Positions 10,397-21,474 of a stretch of 64,000 nucleotides of DNA are shown here, one piece after another. The notes beneath the pieces are model-generated. The model was not told the origin of the DNA, did not search any database, and was given only the letters and a program-made list of their open reading frames with translations. Origin of the DNA: Massariosphaeria phaeospora (taxonomy: Eukaryota; Ascomycota; Dothideomycetes; Pleosporales); the NCBI GenBank assembly GCA_011032825.1, contig JAADJZ010000030.1:372001-436000 (forward strand). Reading direction: 5' to 3'. Position 1 is the first letter of the stretch. Every line of letters starts with the position of its first letter. The position numbers and the translations under genes were made by a program.

Positions 10397-12397
10397 ATGG
10401 ACGAAAATCGCTCTCTGCGAGCTACCCGGGCCAAGCGGGCGACCGTAGCATTCGACGCAGGTACGAATCCGCCCGGCGCCAAAAAGGCAGGCAAACGTAA
10501 GGCGCCTGCCAGCGGGACCCAGCCAGACAATGGAGCACCTAAAAAGGCAGACAAACGGTCTACGGCCGTCCGCAAAGGAGGCCTGGCGAGGCAGGCGCTC
10601 GAACCTACGTCTGGCAACAATCGCGCCCCGGTCACAGCGAGCGAGCCATCAGGCGCCCAAAACGCAGAGATTGTGGAGCTGACGGAGGACGACGATCTCG
10701 GCGAGAATTTCGACGACGCGGGTCTCGATTTGTATAGCGGAGAGGGCGTAGCTGCGACGGCAGCCGTCGAAGAGTTTGCGAGAGGCGTCGAGAGCGCGCC
10801 CCCAGCCGGATCTCAGCGAGGAAATCGTGGCGCGGAGAGTGTAGGTGTGAGAGAGGGCGTAGGTGCAGAGATTGCTAATAGAGAGCGCCTAGCTGCCCGT
10901 GACGTCAGCGAGGGCCTGTTTGTGCGAGATGAGGTAGATGAGGCTCAAATTGACGATACTCTCGTCAACGTACGCCGGCGAGCAGGCGTAGGCAACTTTG
11001 ACAAGGCGGCGATTGCTACTGCGTATGATAGCGACACTGTTCGGCTGTACAATCTCGATAAGGCAGAGTTGTAGCGCTAGGTTGACGATACGATTTACGA
11101 GCAGCGAGATAAGTTGCCTGTAAAGTTTAGCAGTCTAACGGCTACCGTTTTTCACGATAAGATGACGAGAAACGATCGTTGGGTGATCTCGCTGCGCAAG
11201 GAGACGCTTATGGATTTCTATAAGGTCAAGAAGTCGCTGCAGAGAATCATTGAGCGATACTCATAACCACTCAATGTGGATTTTGAGTTGCTATTGGCGC
11301 TGGCGGATGCTTTGGCGCCTGTTGCTGCTGCTAGCCAAACTCAGGCTAGGCTATCTCAATCTCAGCGTCCGCGGATTGCCACAAATATACAAGAGCAAGG
11401 CCTTGCCAATACAATTGAGGCGGAAGTTGTAGGTAACGGCTACGCAATAGAGATAATAGACGAGTAGCAGTGTAAAAATATGTACTGTATGAACTACAAA
11501 CGCCTTTGCTAGGTCTCTAGCCGAGTTGATGGACAGCTAGATCGATAGAAAAACTATTATCTAGTCTCTGGCAATATTGTAGCCATATGGTGTAAAGAGA
11601 TTAACGCTAGCCGCGGCAGCGTTAAGAGGCTATCGGATTATGTTACGTTAGTACTCCATCGCGCAAAAGAGCAGGCTAAAAAGAATCGCGAGCGTACAAA
11701 GCAAAAGGAGCAACTTAGTAAAAGAGTTAGGCAATCTCTGCAGCAGATGCAGGCGGTGATAATGTCAACCTAGATAAACGAGCTTATCTAGTTGCAGGCA
11801 GCCTAATACGGCGAAGCTACGCTTACAAAACACAGGCTACCTGTTACTTAAATGCGACGCGAGCCATCTTGTAAAGCAGCTCGTAAGATATCTCACGAGC
11901 CGTTTTAAGAGGATATTGAAGTAGATTGCTTCCGCGAGCTGTATTATCACGCACTGAACTTTGTTAACTAGTAGATTAACAACGACGCAAATACGCTACC
12001 TATAGCAAAAAAAGAGATATAGTTGAAAATCGTAGAAGGAGATAAGTAGAACTTAAACCAAATAATAGACCTAGTACATAGCTTGACGCTAGAAACTTAA
12101 GTATCTTATTACAAAGCGCTAGTGTCTCTTTTATCAACAGTAAAGCAGAAAGCGCTAGAGTGAAAGCTAACTTACAACGGCCTTAACGACGCGCAGGACC
12201 TAAAGTGCCGTAAAGCAGAGATAAGGCGTATAGAGAAGCACCTAGAGAACCCGCCGTTGATACAATCCAACGGCGCTAGCGGCGAAAGCGATCTTGCAGA
12301 GAATGTTCCTAAAGATTTAGTGCGTTTACAGAAAAAACATAGTAAGTTAACAACGCAGCTACCTACGTACACCAAAATACTGCGCGCTAATTGCTAA
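10397..12397 (+). pseudogene. Passenger/accessory ORF of element E, unknown function, RIP-interrupted
   Basis: A single frame can be followed from ATG 10397 to TAA 12395-12397 (667 codons) with no frameshift, broken only by TAG/TAA codons, the first at about 11072. The first 226 codons are open. Visible features: a basic Ala/Lys/Pro-rich N-terminus; an acidic patch IVELTEDDDLGE at about residue 90, which resembles a SUMO-interaction motif; Lys/Arg/Gln-rich helical stretches near the middle; and a C-terminal half with an ISHEPF-EDIEVDCFRELYYHA-like block. I do not recognise the family. It is not a DDE transposase, reverse transcriptase or helicase on inspection. Conserved reading frame despite RIP argues it was a real protein before inactivation. 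Confidence 0.6.
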
Positions 12398-12499
12398 CAA
12401 CTCTGCAGCGACGTAGTAACTATTTTTATTTTTTTCTAATAGCGTTAGCTGTTGCTACAGCGTTGAGGGAGTAACTTTTGTGTATAGCCGAAGTTACCT

Positions 12500-13580
12500 T
12501 AGTTATCTCTAGATCTTATTCTATTGTTACTTATCCACAATATATTTACAGTGCTTGAAAAAGCTTTCTGCCTAGCCTGCCTCTCTATAGCAACACTGCT
12601 CTACGACTATTTCGAAAGCGTATTCAAAGCTAGTAAACATCTCTGCTTTTTCTTGATGCCGCTTGAGCTAGGACTTCAACACCTTAAAAGACTGCTTAAT
12701 CGGATTGAAATTCGGTAAGTATGGCGGCAGGAACTCTAGCTAAACACCTCGCTTAGCGCAAAGCGCCGTAATACTCGGAGATCGATAAATTGACGCGTTA
12801 TCTAGTACGATTATGGACCGCGGCAGTGAGTAGAGGTTGCAATGAAGCAGTACGTGCTCCCGCAAGAAATCCTCAAATATCTCGCTATTAATAGCGCCTT
12901 GAAACACTATATGGCAGAGATAGCTATCAACTGTCAATGCTAGCAACAAGCTCTACCGTTCTAACTTCTAACTTCCTTATAGAGTAGGCAACGTCAACTG
13001 GCGTATTAACGGGTAACCAGCTATATTTTTTATCCCTAGTTCTCTCGTTGGCAGCAGACTCGTCAATACAGACGATTTGCTCTGCTCTCTACGTTTGAAG
13101 GCGATATCGAAACACTGCGCGCAGCGGCTTACTTCTCTCGCGGACGTGTTTTGTTGCCTTTTTACAGCTCCATCGCGCTCGCTCTAGGCCTCTGTATAGC
13201 GTAGTTACAGAGACTGTTACATCAAACTTATTGTACAAAAACGCCTGCATCTCTTCTAAGTACGCGCTCGGCTTCTTGCGGAGAAAAGCAATAAGGCCAT
13301 CAAGATAAGCCTGTAGCAACAACGGCGGCCGGCTTCTCTGTACAGAGACTAAGGCGTATAGCTCCCTAAATACGTCAAAGTTGAGCCTGTATTTACGGAG
13401 GCTTTGGTTGCTGACTTTTAGCTCCCTGTTGATGTCGCAGTCTCTGTAGCCAGCCTCAATTCGATTGACTACCCGCTAGAGAAGCTCTGGTTCGAGCTTC
13501 CTGCCACCTCCTCTCTCTATTTTGAGCGCCTTTTTAGGTGCCTGAACAGGCGTAGGGCGTAGCCTCACGAAATCCACGAT
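12500..13580 (-). pseudogene. IS630/Tc1-like DDE_3 transposase of element E, inactivated
   Basis: Minus-strand translation from about 13580 gives a GGRKLEPELL start, a winged-helix-like region (CDINRELKVSNQSLRKYRLN), a long helical linker, and a DDE_3 core. The first catalytic motif is VCIDESAANERTRD and the second IIVLDNASIYRSPSI. The third, normally PPYSPDFNPIE, reads PPYLPNFNPIK, so the catalytic Glu has become Lys, as expected from C-to-T change on the opposite strand. At least one frameshift lies between the first and second motifs (about 12,940-12,960), plus several stops. Ends are approximate because the original start codon is not clear. This gene would have mobilised element E. Confidence 0.75.
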
Positions 13581-13725
13581 ATTTGAACAGTTTTGGAACG
13601 ATATTGATTGAAAAACAGATGAGAGATTATTGATACATTTTGCCCCATACAAAATTGGCTTGTGGCCGATGTTTAGCCTATCTCGCGCACAGACCATGGC
13701 AAAGGTATTTCGGAAACCACAAATA

Positions 13726-15443
13726 CGAGGAGCTCGTTTTTAGTGAGGCATAAGCGAGATCTTGGCAATGCAGCCAAAACCCCCCCATCATACAAATTTA
13801 CATACAAAATCGGTCAAATACACATTTATTCATGATAATTCTGCGAGATCTCGTTGATCTGGGTTATATGGCCTAATTGGGAAAAGATAAGGCCAAGTTT
13901 TGGTGTTTTGGGAGCTCTCTCCGCTGTATACTAGTTACCCCTGACTACCCCTCTCCATCTTCATCTATGAAAGTCGTTGTTGCCTCCATAATCGATGATT
14001 CGACGTACAATCTTAGGTACGTGATCAATCCACTTGTTGATTGCCTCTATAGGCAGATTTTGCTACTCTTGTTGCCACTAAGTACGGCACTCGTTTTCGC
14101 AGGTTGACGGAGAGTAATCTTTGGTTATATAAAGCCTTATATATGGCCAGGCATGCTCCTCGGCGTTGACGTTAGGTGAATAGCCAGGCCAAGGCAACTT
14201 AGAGATGTGAGAGACCTCTAGAAACTCCTCTGCTATCTTCGAGGTGTAGGCCGGAGCACTGTCTTCAAGGAGTACGACGTCAGCCTTGCCTTTCTTTTGT
14301 AGCTGTTTAATTTAAGGCACTAAAAGTAGTTTGAGCACTTTCTCTCGATGCCTATATCCATCTATCCCGCCTCGTGTACAGTCTCCGCGGTTGTACTCTA
14401 TATCTTTAATCTAGGCGTGTTTACGGGTGTTGATTTCTGAGTCTCCCATAGAGCGTAATGCCTGCTGAGCAAGTAAGACTAGCTTCTCTCGTTGAGCCTA
14501 GTTCTCTTGGTTCTCTTTTTAGAGAGCTTTGGCAGCCGCAGCTTTCTCCTCCTTAGTCTCTTTGGCGTATATATGGCAAGGTCCCTTCTCTCCGTACGTA
14601 AATGCGCCGTAGAACTGCAGAGTACAGGTATTACGAAGCTTTGGCCTCTTGACGTCCTTGTGATACTCTTCTCTTTGTTTACACCAAGCTCTTTTTATGC
14701 CTCTCTGCTCACCAATACGAGCAGAGGTCTCATCAGTGTAGACTACGCGCTAAAAGTTGAACTCCTTGCTATCTCCTCTCTCATATCTATCGGGATTGTG
14801 TGCCAGAGCCCACTCATAGCGAGTTTTACGTTGATCGTCATTCAACGTAGGCCTAAAACCAGGGGCTCTGCGTGCGTACCCAGCTTCATACATAACGTTT
14901 TTGAACGTAGTAATGGAGATTTTCGGTATATGGCTGAAATCTCCGTCTTTTATTGCCTGCCAGGGCTCTCTCTCACGGTGCTCACGATCCTAGGTGGCGA
15001 TGTGGATAATAGATTGTTTCTGTTCCGGTGTGAGGAGATCTGGCCTTCCACGGCCAACCTTATTTTGGTAGTGAATTGGGTCTGTAACAGGAAGCCCTGA
15101 CTCTTCTGCCCTGCTCTTCACCTTCTTGAGCATCCTTGATAGGTTGCCTTGATCAACACCAAGTAATTTGGCACATGAATTGGCTGAGGCATTGCCGTGG
15201 AGTACTGCGCCGGCAACAAAGGCACGCTGCACTGGATCAAGCTCCCTCCGTTGGGTCTTATTGTGCTGTTGTTTCACGGTAGAATACTCGAACGGCTTTC
15301 TGCGATTAATTCGAGCCATAAATCATGTATTTTGGAGCTATATTGACAAAGTTGTGTCGTGATGAAAAGGTGGTGTTGATAAAAACGGAGTTCGGATGGA
15401 ATGCCAAGTTCTCGCTTATGCCTCACTAAAAACGAGCTCCTCG
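13726..15443 (-). mobile_element. Tc1/mariner-type element G
   Basis: A 1,718-bp element with 42-bp TIRs (13726-13767 and 15402-15443, starting CGAGGAGCTCGTTTTTAGTG), flanked by TA at 13724-13725 and 15444-15445. The left TA is also the outer TA of element E, so G landed exactly on E's right boundary. It encodes one minus-strand transposase pseudogene filling most of its length. It is much less AT-shifted than the elements to its left, implying a younger insertion or milder RIP. Confidence 0.9.
13961..15319 (-). pseudogene. Tc1-like DDE_3 transposase (element G), stop-interrupted
   Basis: One unbroken frame of 453 codons runs from ATG 15319 to TGA 13961 with no frameshift. The N-terminus (MARINRRKPFEYSTVKQQ) leads into a helix-turn-helix (CAKLLGVDQGNLSRMLKKV); the DDE motifs are VVYTDETSARIG, VVLLEDSAPAYTSK and PGYSPNVNAEEHAW, and the C-terminus ends in the family-typical GGNNDFH. 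In-frame TAG codons occur after HIAT (14990), before RVVYTDE and several times in the linker, at places where Trp or Gln is expected. Catalytic residues look intact, so loss of function is by nonsense mutation only. Confidence 0.85.
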
Positions 15444-15453
15444 TATACCGGTA

Positions 15454-17578
15454 CCCTGCCGAGACAGTCAGTGCGCAGAGACAAGCAATGCGCACCCCAA
15501 CAATGCCCCCCGCCAACTTTGACGCGACGCAACTCCACCAATATGGATCCAATTGAGGCTGCGATTGCAGCTATCGAATCGCTAGAACCAGGAGAAAATT
15601 TTACATATTCAGAAACCGCGAAAAGATTTGGTGTTGTACGCTCTACGTTGACGCGCAGGCATCAACGCGTCACACAGTCGCGTACAGTCGCCCACCAGAC
15701 TTGCAGAAATCTCAGCTAACAACAAGAATCTGAGCTCTTACAGTATATACAGCGTCTTACTCAGAGAGGTCTACCTCCTACGCGTCAGATGATCCAGAGC
15801 TTTGCCTCAGTTATCACCAAAAAGGACGTCTCTATACGATGGGTTGATCGCTTTGTCGAGCGCTACCCCGACTCCTTGATCTCACGATGGACGACTGGAA
15901 TGGACAGCAATCGCCACAAAGCTGATTCAGGGGCAAAATACAGGCTCTACTTCGAGCTTCTACATGATAGGATTGCGAAGTATAGCGTAGAGCCTCAGTA
16001 TACGTACAATATGGACGAAAAAGGCTTCCTACTTGGCATCACGGGCAGGTTAAAAAGGATCTTCGATAGGCCTCTATATAAGAGTCGCCAAGTAAGGCAA
16101 TCTATCTAGGACGGCAGCCGTGAGTGGATCTCGCTTATCGCATGTATATGCGCTGACGGATCTGCTATTGATCCATCACTAATCTATCAATCTAACGCCG
16201 AGAGCCTACAATCGAGCTGGGTAGAGGAAATCAATCCTCAACACCACGGAGTCTTTATCACCTCATCAACCTCTGGATGGTCAAACAATGAGATAGGGCT
16301 TCAATGGCTGAAACAGGTGTTTGATCGCTGTACAAAGGAGAAGGCTCGACGTCAGTGGCGACTCCTAGTCCTTGATGGGCATGGATCTCACGTTACTATG
16401 GATTTTATCGACTACTGTGATCAGAACAAGATCCTTCTTGCAATATTTCCTCCTCACGCTACCTATACACTGCAGCCTCTCGACGTCTGCGTGTTTAAGT
16501 CTCTCTCTGCCGCCTACTCCAACGAGCTCTCTGCATATCTATATAGGAGTCAGGGGCTATCAACAATCGCTAAAAGGGACTTCTTTACGCTATTCTGGAG
16601 GGCCTGGACGACGTCAGTTAGGCCGCAATTGATCACTAAAGCTTTTGAGTGTACAGGTATCTGGCCGCCAGATCCTACGCCTATCCTCAGTCGATTTAAC
16701 AGAGATGAGTCTCCAGAACAGAGATCGCGCGAGAGCTCTACATCAGTACTCAGCGCGTCAGATTGGCGCAAAATTGATCGGCTTTTGAAGGTTGTTGTTG
16801 ATACAGGGGGTAGTAAGGAGGCTAAGAAGCTGAGTCGCACTATACACTCAATCTCTGTACAAAAGCAACTCTTAGAGCATGAAAATCAGGAGTTACAAAA
16901 AGCTTTTATAACTAAGAATCGCCGCCAAGTAAAGGGCAAGACTCTGCCTTTTGAGCAGCCAGATGAGTGGCATGGAGGATCTGTTTTCTGGTCACCTGCC
17001 CGCGTACAGAGGGCGCGCGATTCTCTCAGCCAACAAGAAGCTGAAAAACAATAATTACAACTCTAGAAGAGCGAGCAAAGAGAGATCCAGATAGCAAATA
17101 GGCAGCTCAAAGCTCGTCTACTACAGGAGAAGCGTGTTGCGCGTGCGGCAGCCAGAGATGCGCGCGCTAAGGAGAAGGCTGATCAGGCTGGTGAGCGACG
17201 CCTGCGTCAACAGGCTCGCAAGGCTCAACAACAACTTCAAAATCGGCTCAAAATCGCTAAAAAGGGAAGTCAGAGAGCTTCAAAAGCTACTTATATAGTT
17301 ACAAAGAGGAAGAAACCTACGCCGGCATCTGTACGCGTTGATGTGGCGGCATCTGCGCCATCAACGCCAGCATCGCGCAGTGGCCGAACAATCAGAACAC
17401 CAAGCAGATATCTGTAATTTGACTAGCTAGCAATCATCTATAGCTCTAGAAAATCTCCACTCTAGAAAATCTCGCGAAAAAAGCTTTTGTGTAGAGCTCT
17501 ACAGCTTCAAGTTGTTGGCGGCGCGCTGATGTTGGGGTGCGCATTGCCTGTCTCTGCGCACTGACTGTCTCGGCAGGG
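15454..17578 (+). mobile_element. pogo-type element H, near-intact
   Basis: A 2,125-bp element with 49-bp TIRs (15454-15502 and 17530-17578) differing at one position, starting CCCTGCCGAGACAGTCAGTG, flanked by TA at 15452-15453 and 17579-17580. It lies 8 bp from the TA of element G. Its GC content is close to that of the genes to the right, so it is the youngest or least-RIPed member of the nest. It marks the boundary with the gene-rich region. Confidence 0.93.
15543..17417 (+). pseudogene. pogo-type (DDE_1) transposase, four nonsense codons
   Basis: A 625-codon frame from ATG 15543 to TAA 17415-17417, in frame throughout. Domains: psq/CENP-B-type HTH (MDPIEAAIAAIESLEPGENF, then ETAKRFGVVRSTLTRRH), a second DNA-binding HTH around SIRWVDRFVERYPDSL, and the DDE_1 core with catalytic Asp in YNMDEKGF, LVLDGHGSH and LQPLDVCVF. 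A Gln/Arg/Lys-rich coiled tail ends the protein instead of the CCHC knuckle seen in elements B and C. In-frame stops lie at 15717 (TAA), 16107 (TAG), 17052 (TAA) and 17064 (TAG). Each sits where Gln fits the context, i.e. CAA or CAG with C changed to T. Paralogue F in element E shares the N-terminus and domain order. Confidence 0.9.
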
Positions 17579-17580
17579 TA

Positions 17581-18218
17581 CCCAACACTCTATAATTTCT
17601 CCTACCACCTCCCAGCAAACCTTAAGCTAGACTCAGCCACACTGAAATGCGTACGTACATTTATTAATGGGTATGCAACCCAACTTATCTTCTACGCATT
17701 CACGCATTGTAACTTGGTAGTTTACGTAGTAGACGGTAGCGTAGCCTCCTTTTCTCGCGCGAGTAGGATGGGCTACTCGGCAATTAACGTGGTGAGACAA
17801 CCGTAAACCTGCGATTCAGCCCCGGGCAAGGCGAAATTAATTGTAGGCAGGTACGATCTGTCCGTGCCCTGCGCTTGTTGTTGGGTTTCTCGCGCGTGGT
17901 TAGTGAGAGGCTCGGCGGATGGCGCTGGTAGGGATGCGATTGGTAGGTTCAGTTCGCGGTTGTTAGGTTAGGTTCGGTGCGAGGACGGGGACGGAGACAC
18001 GTCGGTGTGTATGTTGGTGGGATGTGTGTGGCGGTGAATGAATGAATGCGTAGGTAGATGGGTGAGTTGGTGAGGAAGGGAGTGAGTACATGCATATATA
18101 AGGGACTGTTGTCTTGCTCTGTTGGAGGTATCTATCTGCATCCCTCTACGCTGATTCCGACAACCAGTCCTCACTCATCATCAATTCAACACTTCCAATC
18201 CAAATCCAAATCATCATC
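17581..18218. promoter_or_regulatory. Transition zone and promoter of the secreted-protein gene
   Basis: From 17581 base composition returns to unique, non-RIPed sequence. No coding sequence is supported. A TATA-like CATATATAAGGG lies at about 18090-18103, roughly 120 bp before the ATG at 18219, followed by a CT/CA-rich leader (TCCAATCCAAATCCAAATCATCATC) typical of filamentous-fungal 5' untranslated regions. Confidence 0.55.
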
Positions 18219-18758
18219 ATGTTCGCCCCCTCCGCCCTCGTGCTCGCTTTCCTCTCCGCTATCTCTCTCTCCCAGGCCACCGTCCTCGTAAGCTACGCCC
18301 TTTCCCCTACGTCTACCCACACACGCTAACCTTTCTCCCCCTCCCCAGACCGTCGAATCTACCCCCGGCAGCGTCGCCAAACAGTGCATCCTAGTCAACG
18401 ACAACATTGTCTGCCCCGAGACGCCCACCGCCGGCGCCACCGGCACACTGGACTTCCAGGCCACCATCATGGACGACGGAATCCGGAACCAATCAAACGC
18501 CCGTCTCATAGTCGACGTCCCAGAGCAGGATACGATCCAGTTGAATACCGAGCTGTGTTTGTGGGGCTCTTCGAGTAAGTGGCTTGGTTTTCTTTTTGTG
18601 GGTGATGGACTGTTCGGCACGGACGGACAGACGGACGGGCACTGTTTGTTGGATTGATTGATTTGCGAAGAATGCGGGCTGACTAGTGTGATTTAGGCGG
18701 GTTCATTGGTTGCGCGTCGAAGACTAAGAGTGATGTGGTGGTGGATGTGCCGTATTAA
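18219..18758 (+). CDS. Small secreted cysteine-containing protein (118 aa), effector-like
   Basis: Three exons: 18219-18287, 18349-18574 and 18697-18758, with introns GTAAGC..CAG and GTAAGT..TAG that restore one frame. Residues 1-20 (MFAPSALVLAFLSAISLSQA) form a clear signal peptide. The mature chain of about 98 residues has four Cys (in KQCIL, IVCPE, ELCLW and IGCAS), enough for two disulfides, and one N-glycosylation sequon (NQS). No family is recognised. Size, secretion and position next to a RIP-affected transposon nest are the usual profile of fungal effector candidates, but nothing in the sequence shows a host target. It could equally be a cell-wall or surface protein. The exon-3 boundary rests on splice consensus and a sensible C-terminus (DVVVDVPY). 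Confidence 0.75.
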
Positions 18759-19817
18759 GTGTGTAGGGTGCTTGTTGTGCTGCCATTTGCATTTACGTTT
18801 GTATTGCATTGCCGGCAGGAAACAAGACATGCTAAGAAGGCGGATACTTGGGATATAGACGGGCGTAAACCAGAGCGTGCGAGAAGGACTGTACGGGAGA
18901 GGAGAAAGAAGAGTGTTTAAATAGGCAGTGTTTGGGTGTAGTAGTAGTGTTTATAGACTGTGCTCAATACAGCGTACAAGTTGAATTGAATTTCATGGAG
19001 TTTTGAAGTGAATTTGAGAAGAAGAATGTAGAGAACGGAACTTGTAGAGAAAGTGCAAACTTATTGACTACTGTTATAAAGTGGGAGTAGAAGTAGGAGT
19101 GAAAGTAGGAGTGAAAGTGAAAGTGAAAAGGAAAGGGAAAGTCAAAGTTAAAGTAAAAGTCAAAGTGAAGTAACAATCAATACCCTTCTGAAGATTCGCA
19201 TAGCTATCAAGTCCAACCAAGTAAACAACCAAGACAATCAAACAAAAACAAATTAAACAACTTACTCTACATATAGCTCCTACGAATCTTAGGCTACGAA
19301 ACCTAGTCTAATAGATCCAATCTAGGAGAGGACCGGAGGCTGGTTAGGTACAAACACAACACTACAATACCTATCTATATATCTGTTAGCCTACTAGCAA
19401 AACACCCATCCCCTCCTCCCGTACACACAGTTTCTCTGAAAAATATAAGCGACTACTTCGGTAGGTAGATAGTGACTGTATTTCCCGAGTTCTGTTGCGT
19501 ATGAGATGAGAGAGAGGTTTTGGTTAAGAGTAAGGGAGAGAAGGAGAGGGTGTGCGGGATGATGTATTAGTTGGGTGGAAATAGAGTTAGGGTAAATGGG
19601 TAGACAGATAGAGGGAGGGACAGAGGAAAGTTGTGCAAACAGGTGAGGTTGAGTGGGTGATGTGATAGATATACATAGTACATCTATGATGATACGTACT
19701 CAAAATGCCAACAGGGTCGAAGGCATAAAACCGCTATAGTGGAAAACGCCTACCTGCCTACCTACCAGCCATGGCCACCAACGTCCCAAAAGCGACACCC
19801 GTCCACTCCCACCTACC
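18759..19817. other. Intergenic, purine-rich microsatellite
   Basis: Contains the 3' region of the secreted-protein gene and the 3' end of the next gene. At about 19084-19172 there is an imperfect purine tract of AGTGAA / AAAGT / GGAGT units. No gene is supported here. Confidence 0.5.
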
Positions 19818-21474
19818 TCACGCACCCTTCCCATTCCCCGCACACTCAAACTCACGACTCTCCCCAATATCACACACATCAAACACGCCCGTCTCGCCCA
19901 ACCCCTTCTCCCTCAACGCATCCTTGAGTTTCCTTGGCGGCTCCATAACATCTTCCTCGGTCAGCACCCACGTGCCCCAGTGCATGCCGAGCGCGCGGCG
20001 GCAGCGCGTGTCAGCGAAGATGTGCACGCTGTCGGTGGGATTGGCGTGCATGGGCGACATGACGAAGCGCGGCTCGTAGGCGCCGATGGGGATCAGCCCG
20101 AGGTCGAAGGGCCCGCGGTGCGTGCCGATTTGCGCGAAGGCGGGGCAGTGCGGGAGGTGTGCGTAGGCGGGGCCGTAGTCGTCGGTGCCGGCGGGGACGG
20201 CTGGGACGGAGCGGTAGCCGGTGTCGCTGGAAGGGGGAGGGGGGTTAGCTAAGAAGGAAGGAGAAGGGTGAAGGGAAAGGGAGAGGGAGTAGACGTACCC
20301 GGCGAAATACACCTTCGCGCCGCCGGACTCGACGCTCCAACTCGCCCATAGCGTGCGGCACTTGTCGAACGGCGTCCGCGCACTGACATGCTGACACGGC
20401 AGCGCGCCCACTGTCGCCGTGATCGCCTTCTCGACCTCCCGCTGCGTCAACTCGCCCGGCTGTTCCACCCCGACGGCCTTCTCCTGGCCCGCCTTGCCGC
20501 CGTCAAGCTTCACATCGCGCTGGTCCCACCAATCCAGCTCCGTGACCCTCTCGGCGGGGACGCCGCTATCGACAAACCACTTGCGGTTCCCGAGCGGCGC
20601 GAAGAAGTGCGCTTGTGGGAACTTGTTCTTGATGCGCAGGATGGTCGGGTAGCTCAGGTGGTCGTAGTGGTTGTGGCTGATGACGACGAGGTCGACGAAG
20701 GGCAGGTCTTCGATTTCGCAGGGCGGCGGCGTGTAGCGTTTGAGCATCTTGAGGTTGATGGGCGAGCAGCAGTCTTCGAAGACCGGGTCGAACAGCACGC
20801 GCAGGCCGCTGGGGAACTCGACGTAGTAGCAGGCGTGGCCGAGCCAGGTGGCGCGCAGAGCCGGCGTTGAGCGCGTGGCATGGAGGCTCGGTTTGCGGAC
20901 GGGCACGGTGGGGGGTGTGGTATCGGGGACGTGGACATCGCCTCGGAGTTTTCTCCTATACATCGATACTGGTTAGCCAGGACTGTATATATTACTCGCT
21001 TTCCACAAACGCAGAGGAGCGAACTTACGCAATCAACTGCAACCCAATCGACAAAGGACTAAAATCCTTGAAGCTATCCCACGGATTAATAAACCCCTTC
21101 CCATTCTTCAAATGATGCTTCTTCTCTTCCGCCTCGTCCGGCCTCGCGCCCATCTGCGCCGGATTGCTCACGACGGCATACAACGCCGCGCTCCCAACGC
21201 CCATGCCCCCCACCGAACTCATCTTAGCCGTCGTACTGAACTTCGGCGCCTGCCAATAGCGTTTCCAGAAAACGGGTTGCCTCTTGCTGCTGTAGTGCTG
21301 TTGTTCGCGTGTGCTACTGCTTGTGCGCGTTCTTGATCCTCTCGTGGGAGCAGTCGAGGTCCGCAGTAATCGGCGGAATGCAGTGAAAGTCAGGCGCGGA
21401 GCTGAAAATGGTGGCATTGAACTAGACAAGGGCAGAGGGATGGCGGCACTAAATGGGAGATGCTGGAGGCGCAT
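19818..21474 (-). CDS. FMP30: NAPE-hydrolysing phospholipase D-like protein, FMP30-type (503 aa)
   Basis: Three exons on the minus strand: 21474-21029, 20955-20299 and 20226-19818; the introns (73 and 72 nt) have GT..AG ends and keep frame. The family hydrolyses N-acyl-phosphatidylethanolamines; yeast Fmp30 is mitochondrial. The metallo-beta-lactamase fold shows as WLGHACYYVEFPSG, then DLVVISHNHYDHLSYPT (metal-binding HxHxDH at about residue 240), YFAGDTGY across intron 2, MSPMHANP and ALGMHWGTW. The N-terminal 100 residues are rich in Arg/Ser/Thr with a hydrophobic stretch (GMGVGSAALYAVV), consistent with a mitochondrial presequence and membrane anchor. The second intron is a multiple of three with no stop, so it is easily missed; splicing it joins FAG to DTGY as the family requires. 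Which of the N-terminal Met codons is used is uncertain. Confidence 0.82.

Larger units (their letters stand above)
7592..13723. mobile_element. IS630/Tc1-like (DDE_3) two-gene element E, carrying nested pogo element F
   Basis: Terminal inverted repeats pair TTAGTGTTTTCCGAAATACC at 7592 with GGTATTTCGGAAACCACAAA ending at 13723, extending about 40 bp with a few mismatches. TA lies outside each end (7590-7591 and 13724-13725). Subtracting pogo element F and its duplicated TA leaves about 3.56 kb. That core has a plus-strand reading frame of 667 codons starting near the left TIR and a minus-strand DDE_3 transposase starting near the right TIR; the two converge at about 12.4-12.5 kb. Both are riddled with in-frame TAG/TAA. 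The termini and convergent order are seen directly; that the plus-strand gene belongs to the element is inferred from its position inside the TIRs. Confidence 0.7.

Noticed and set aside
14492..15100. 202-codon plus-strand open frame
   Set aside because: It is antisense to the Tc1-like transposase of element G and encodes no recognisable motif.
20388..20870. 160-codon plus-strand frame
   Set aside because: Antisense to the metallo-beta-lactamase domain of the FMP30-like gene.
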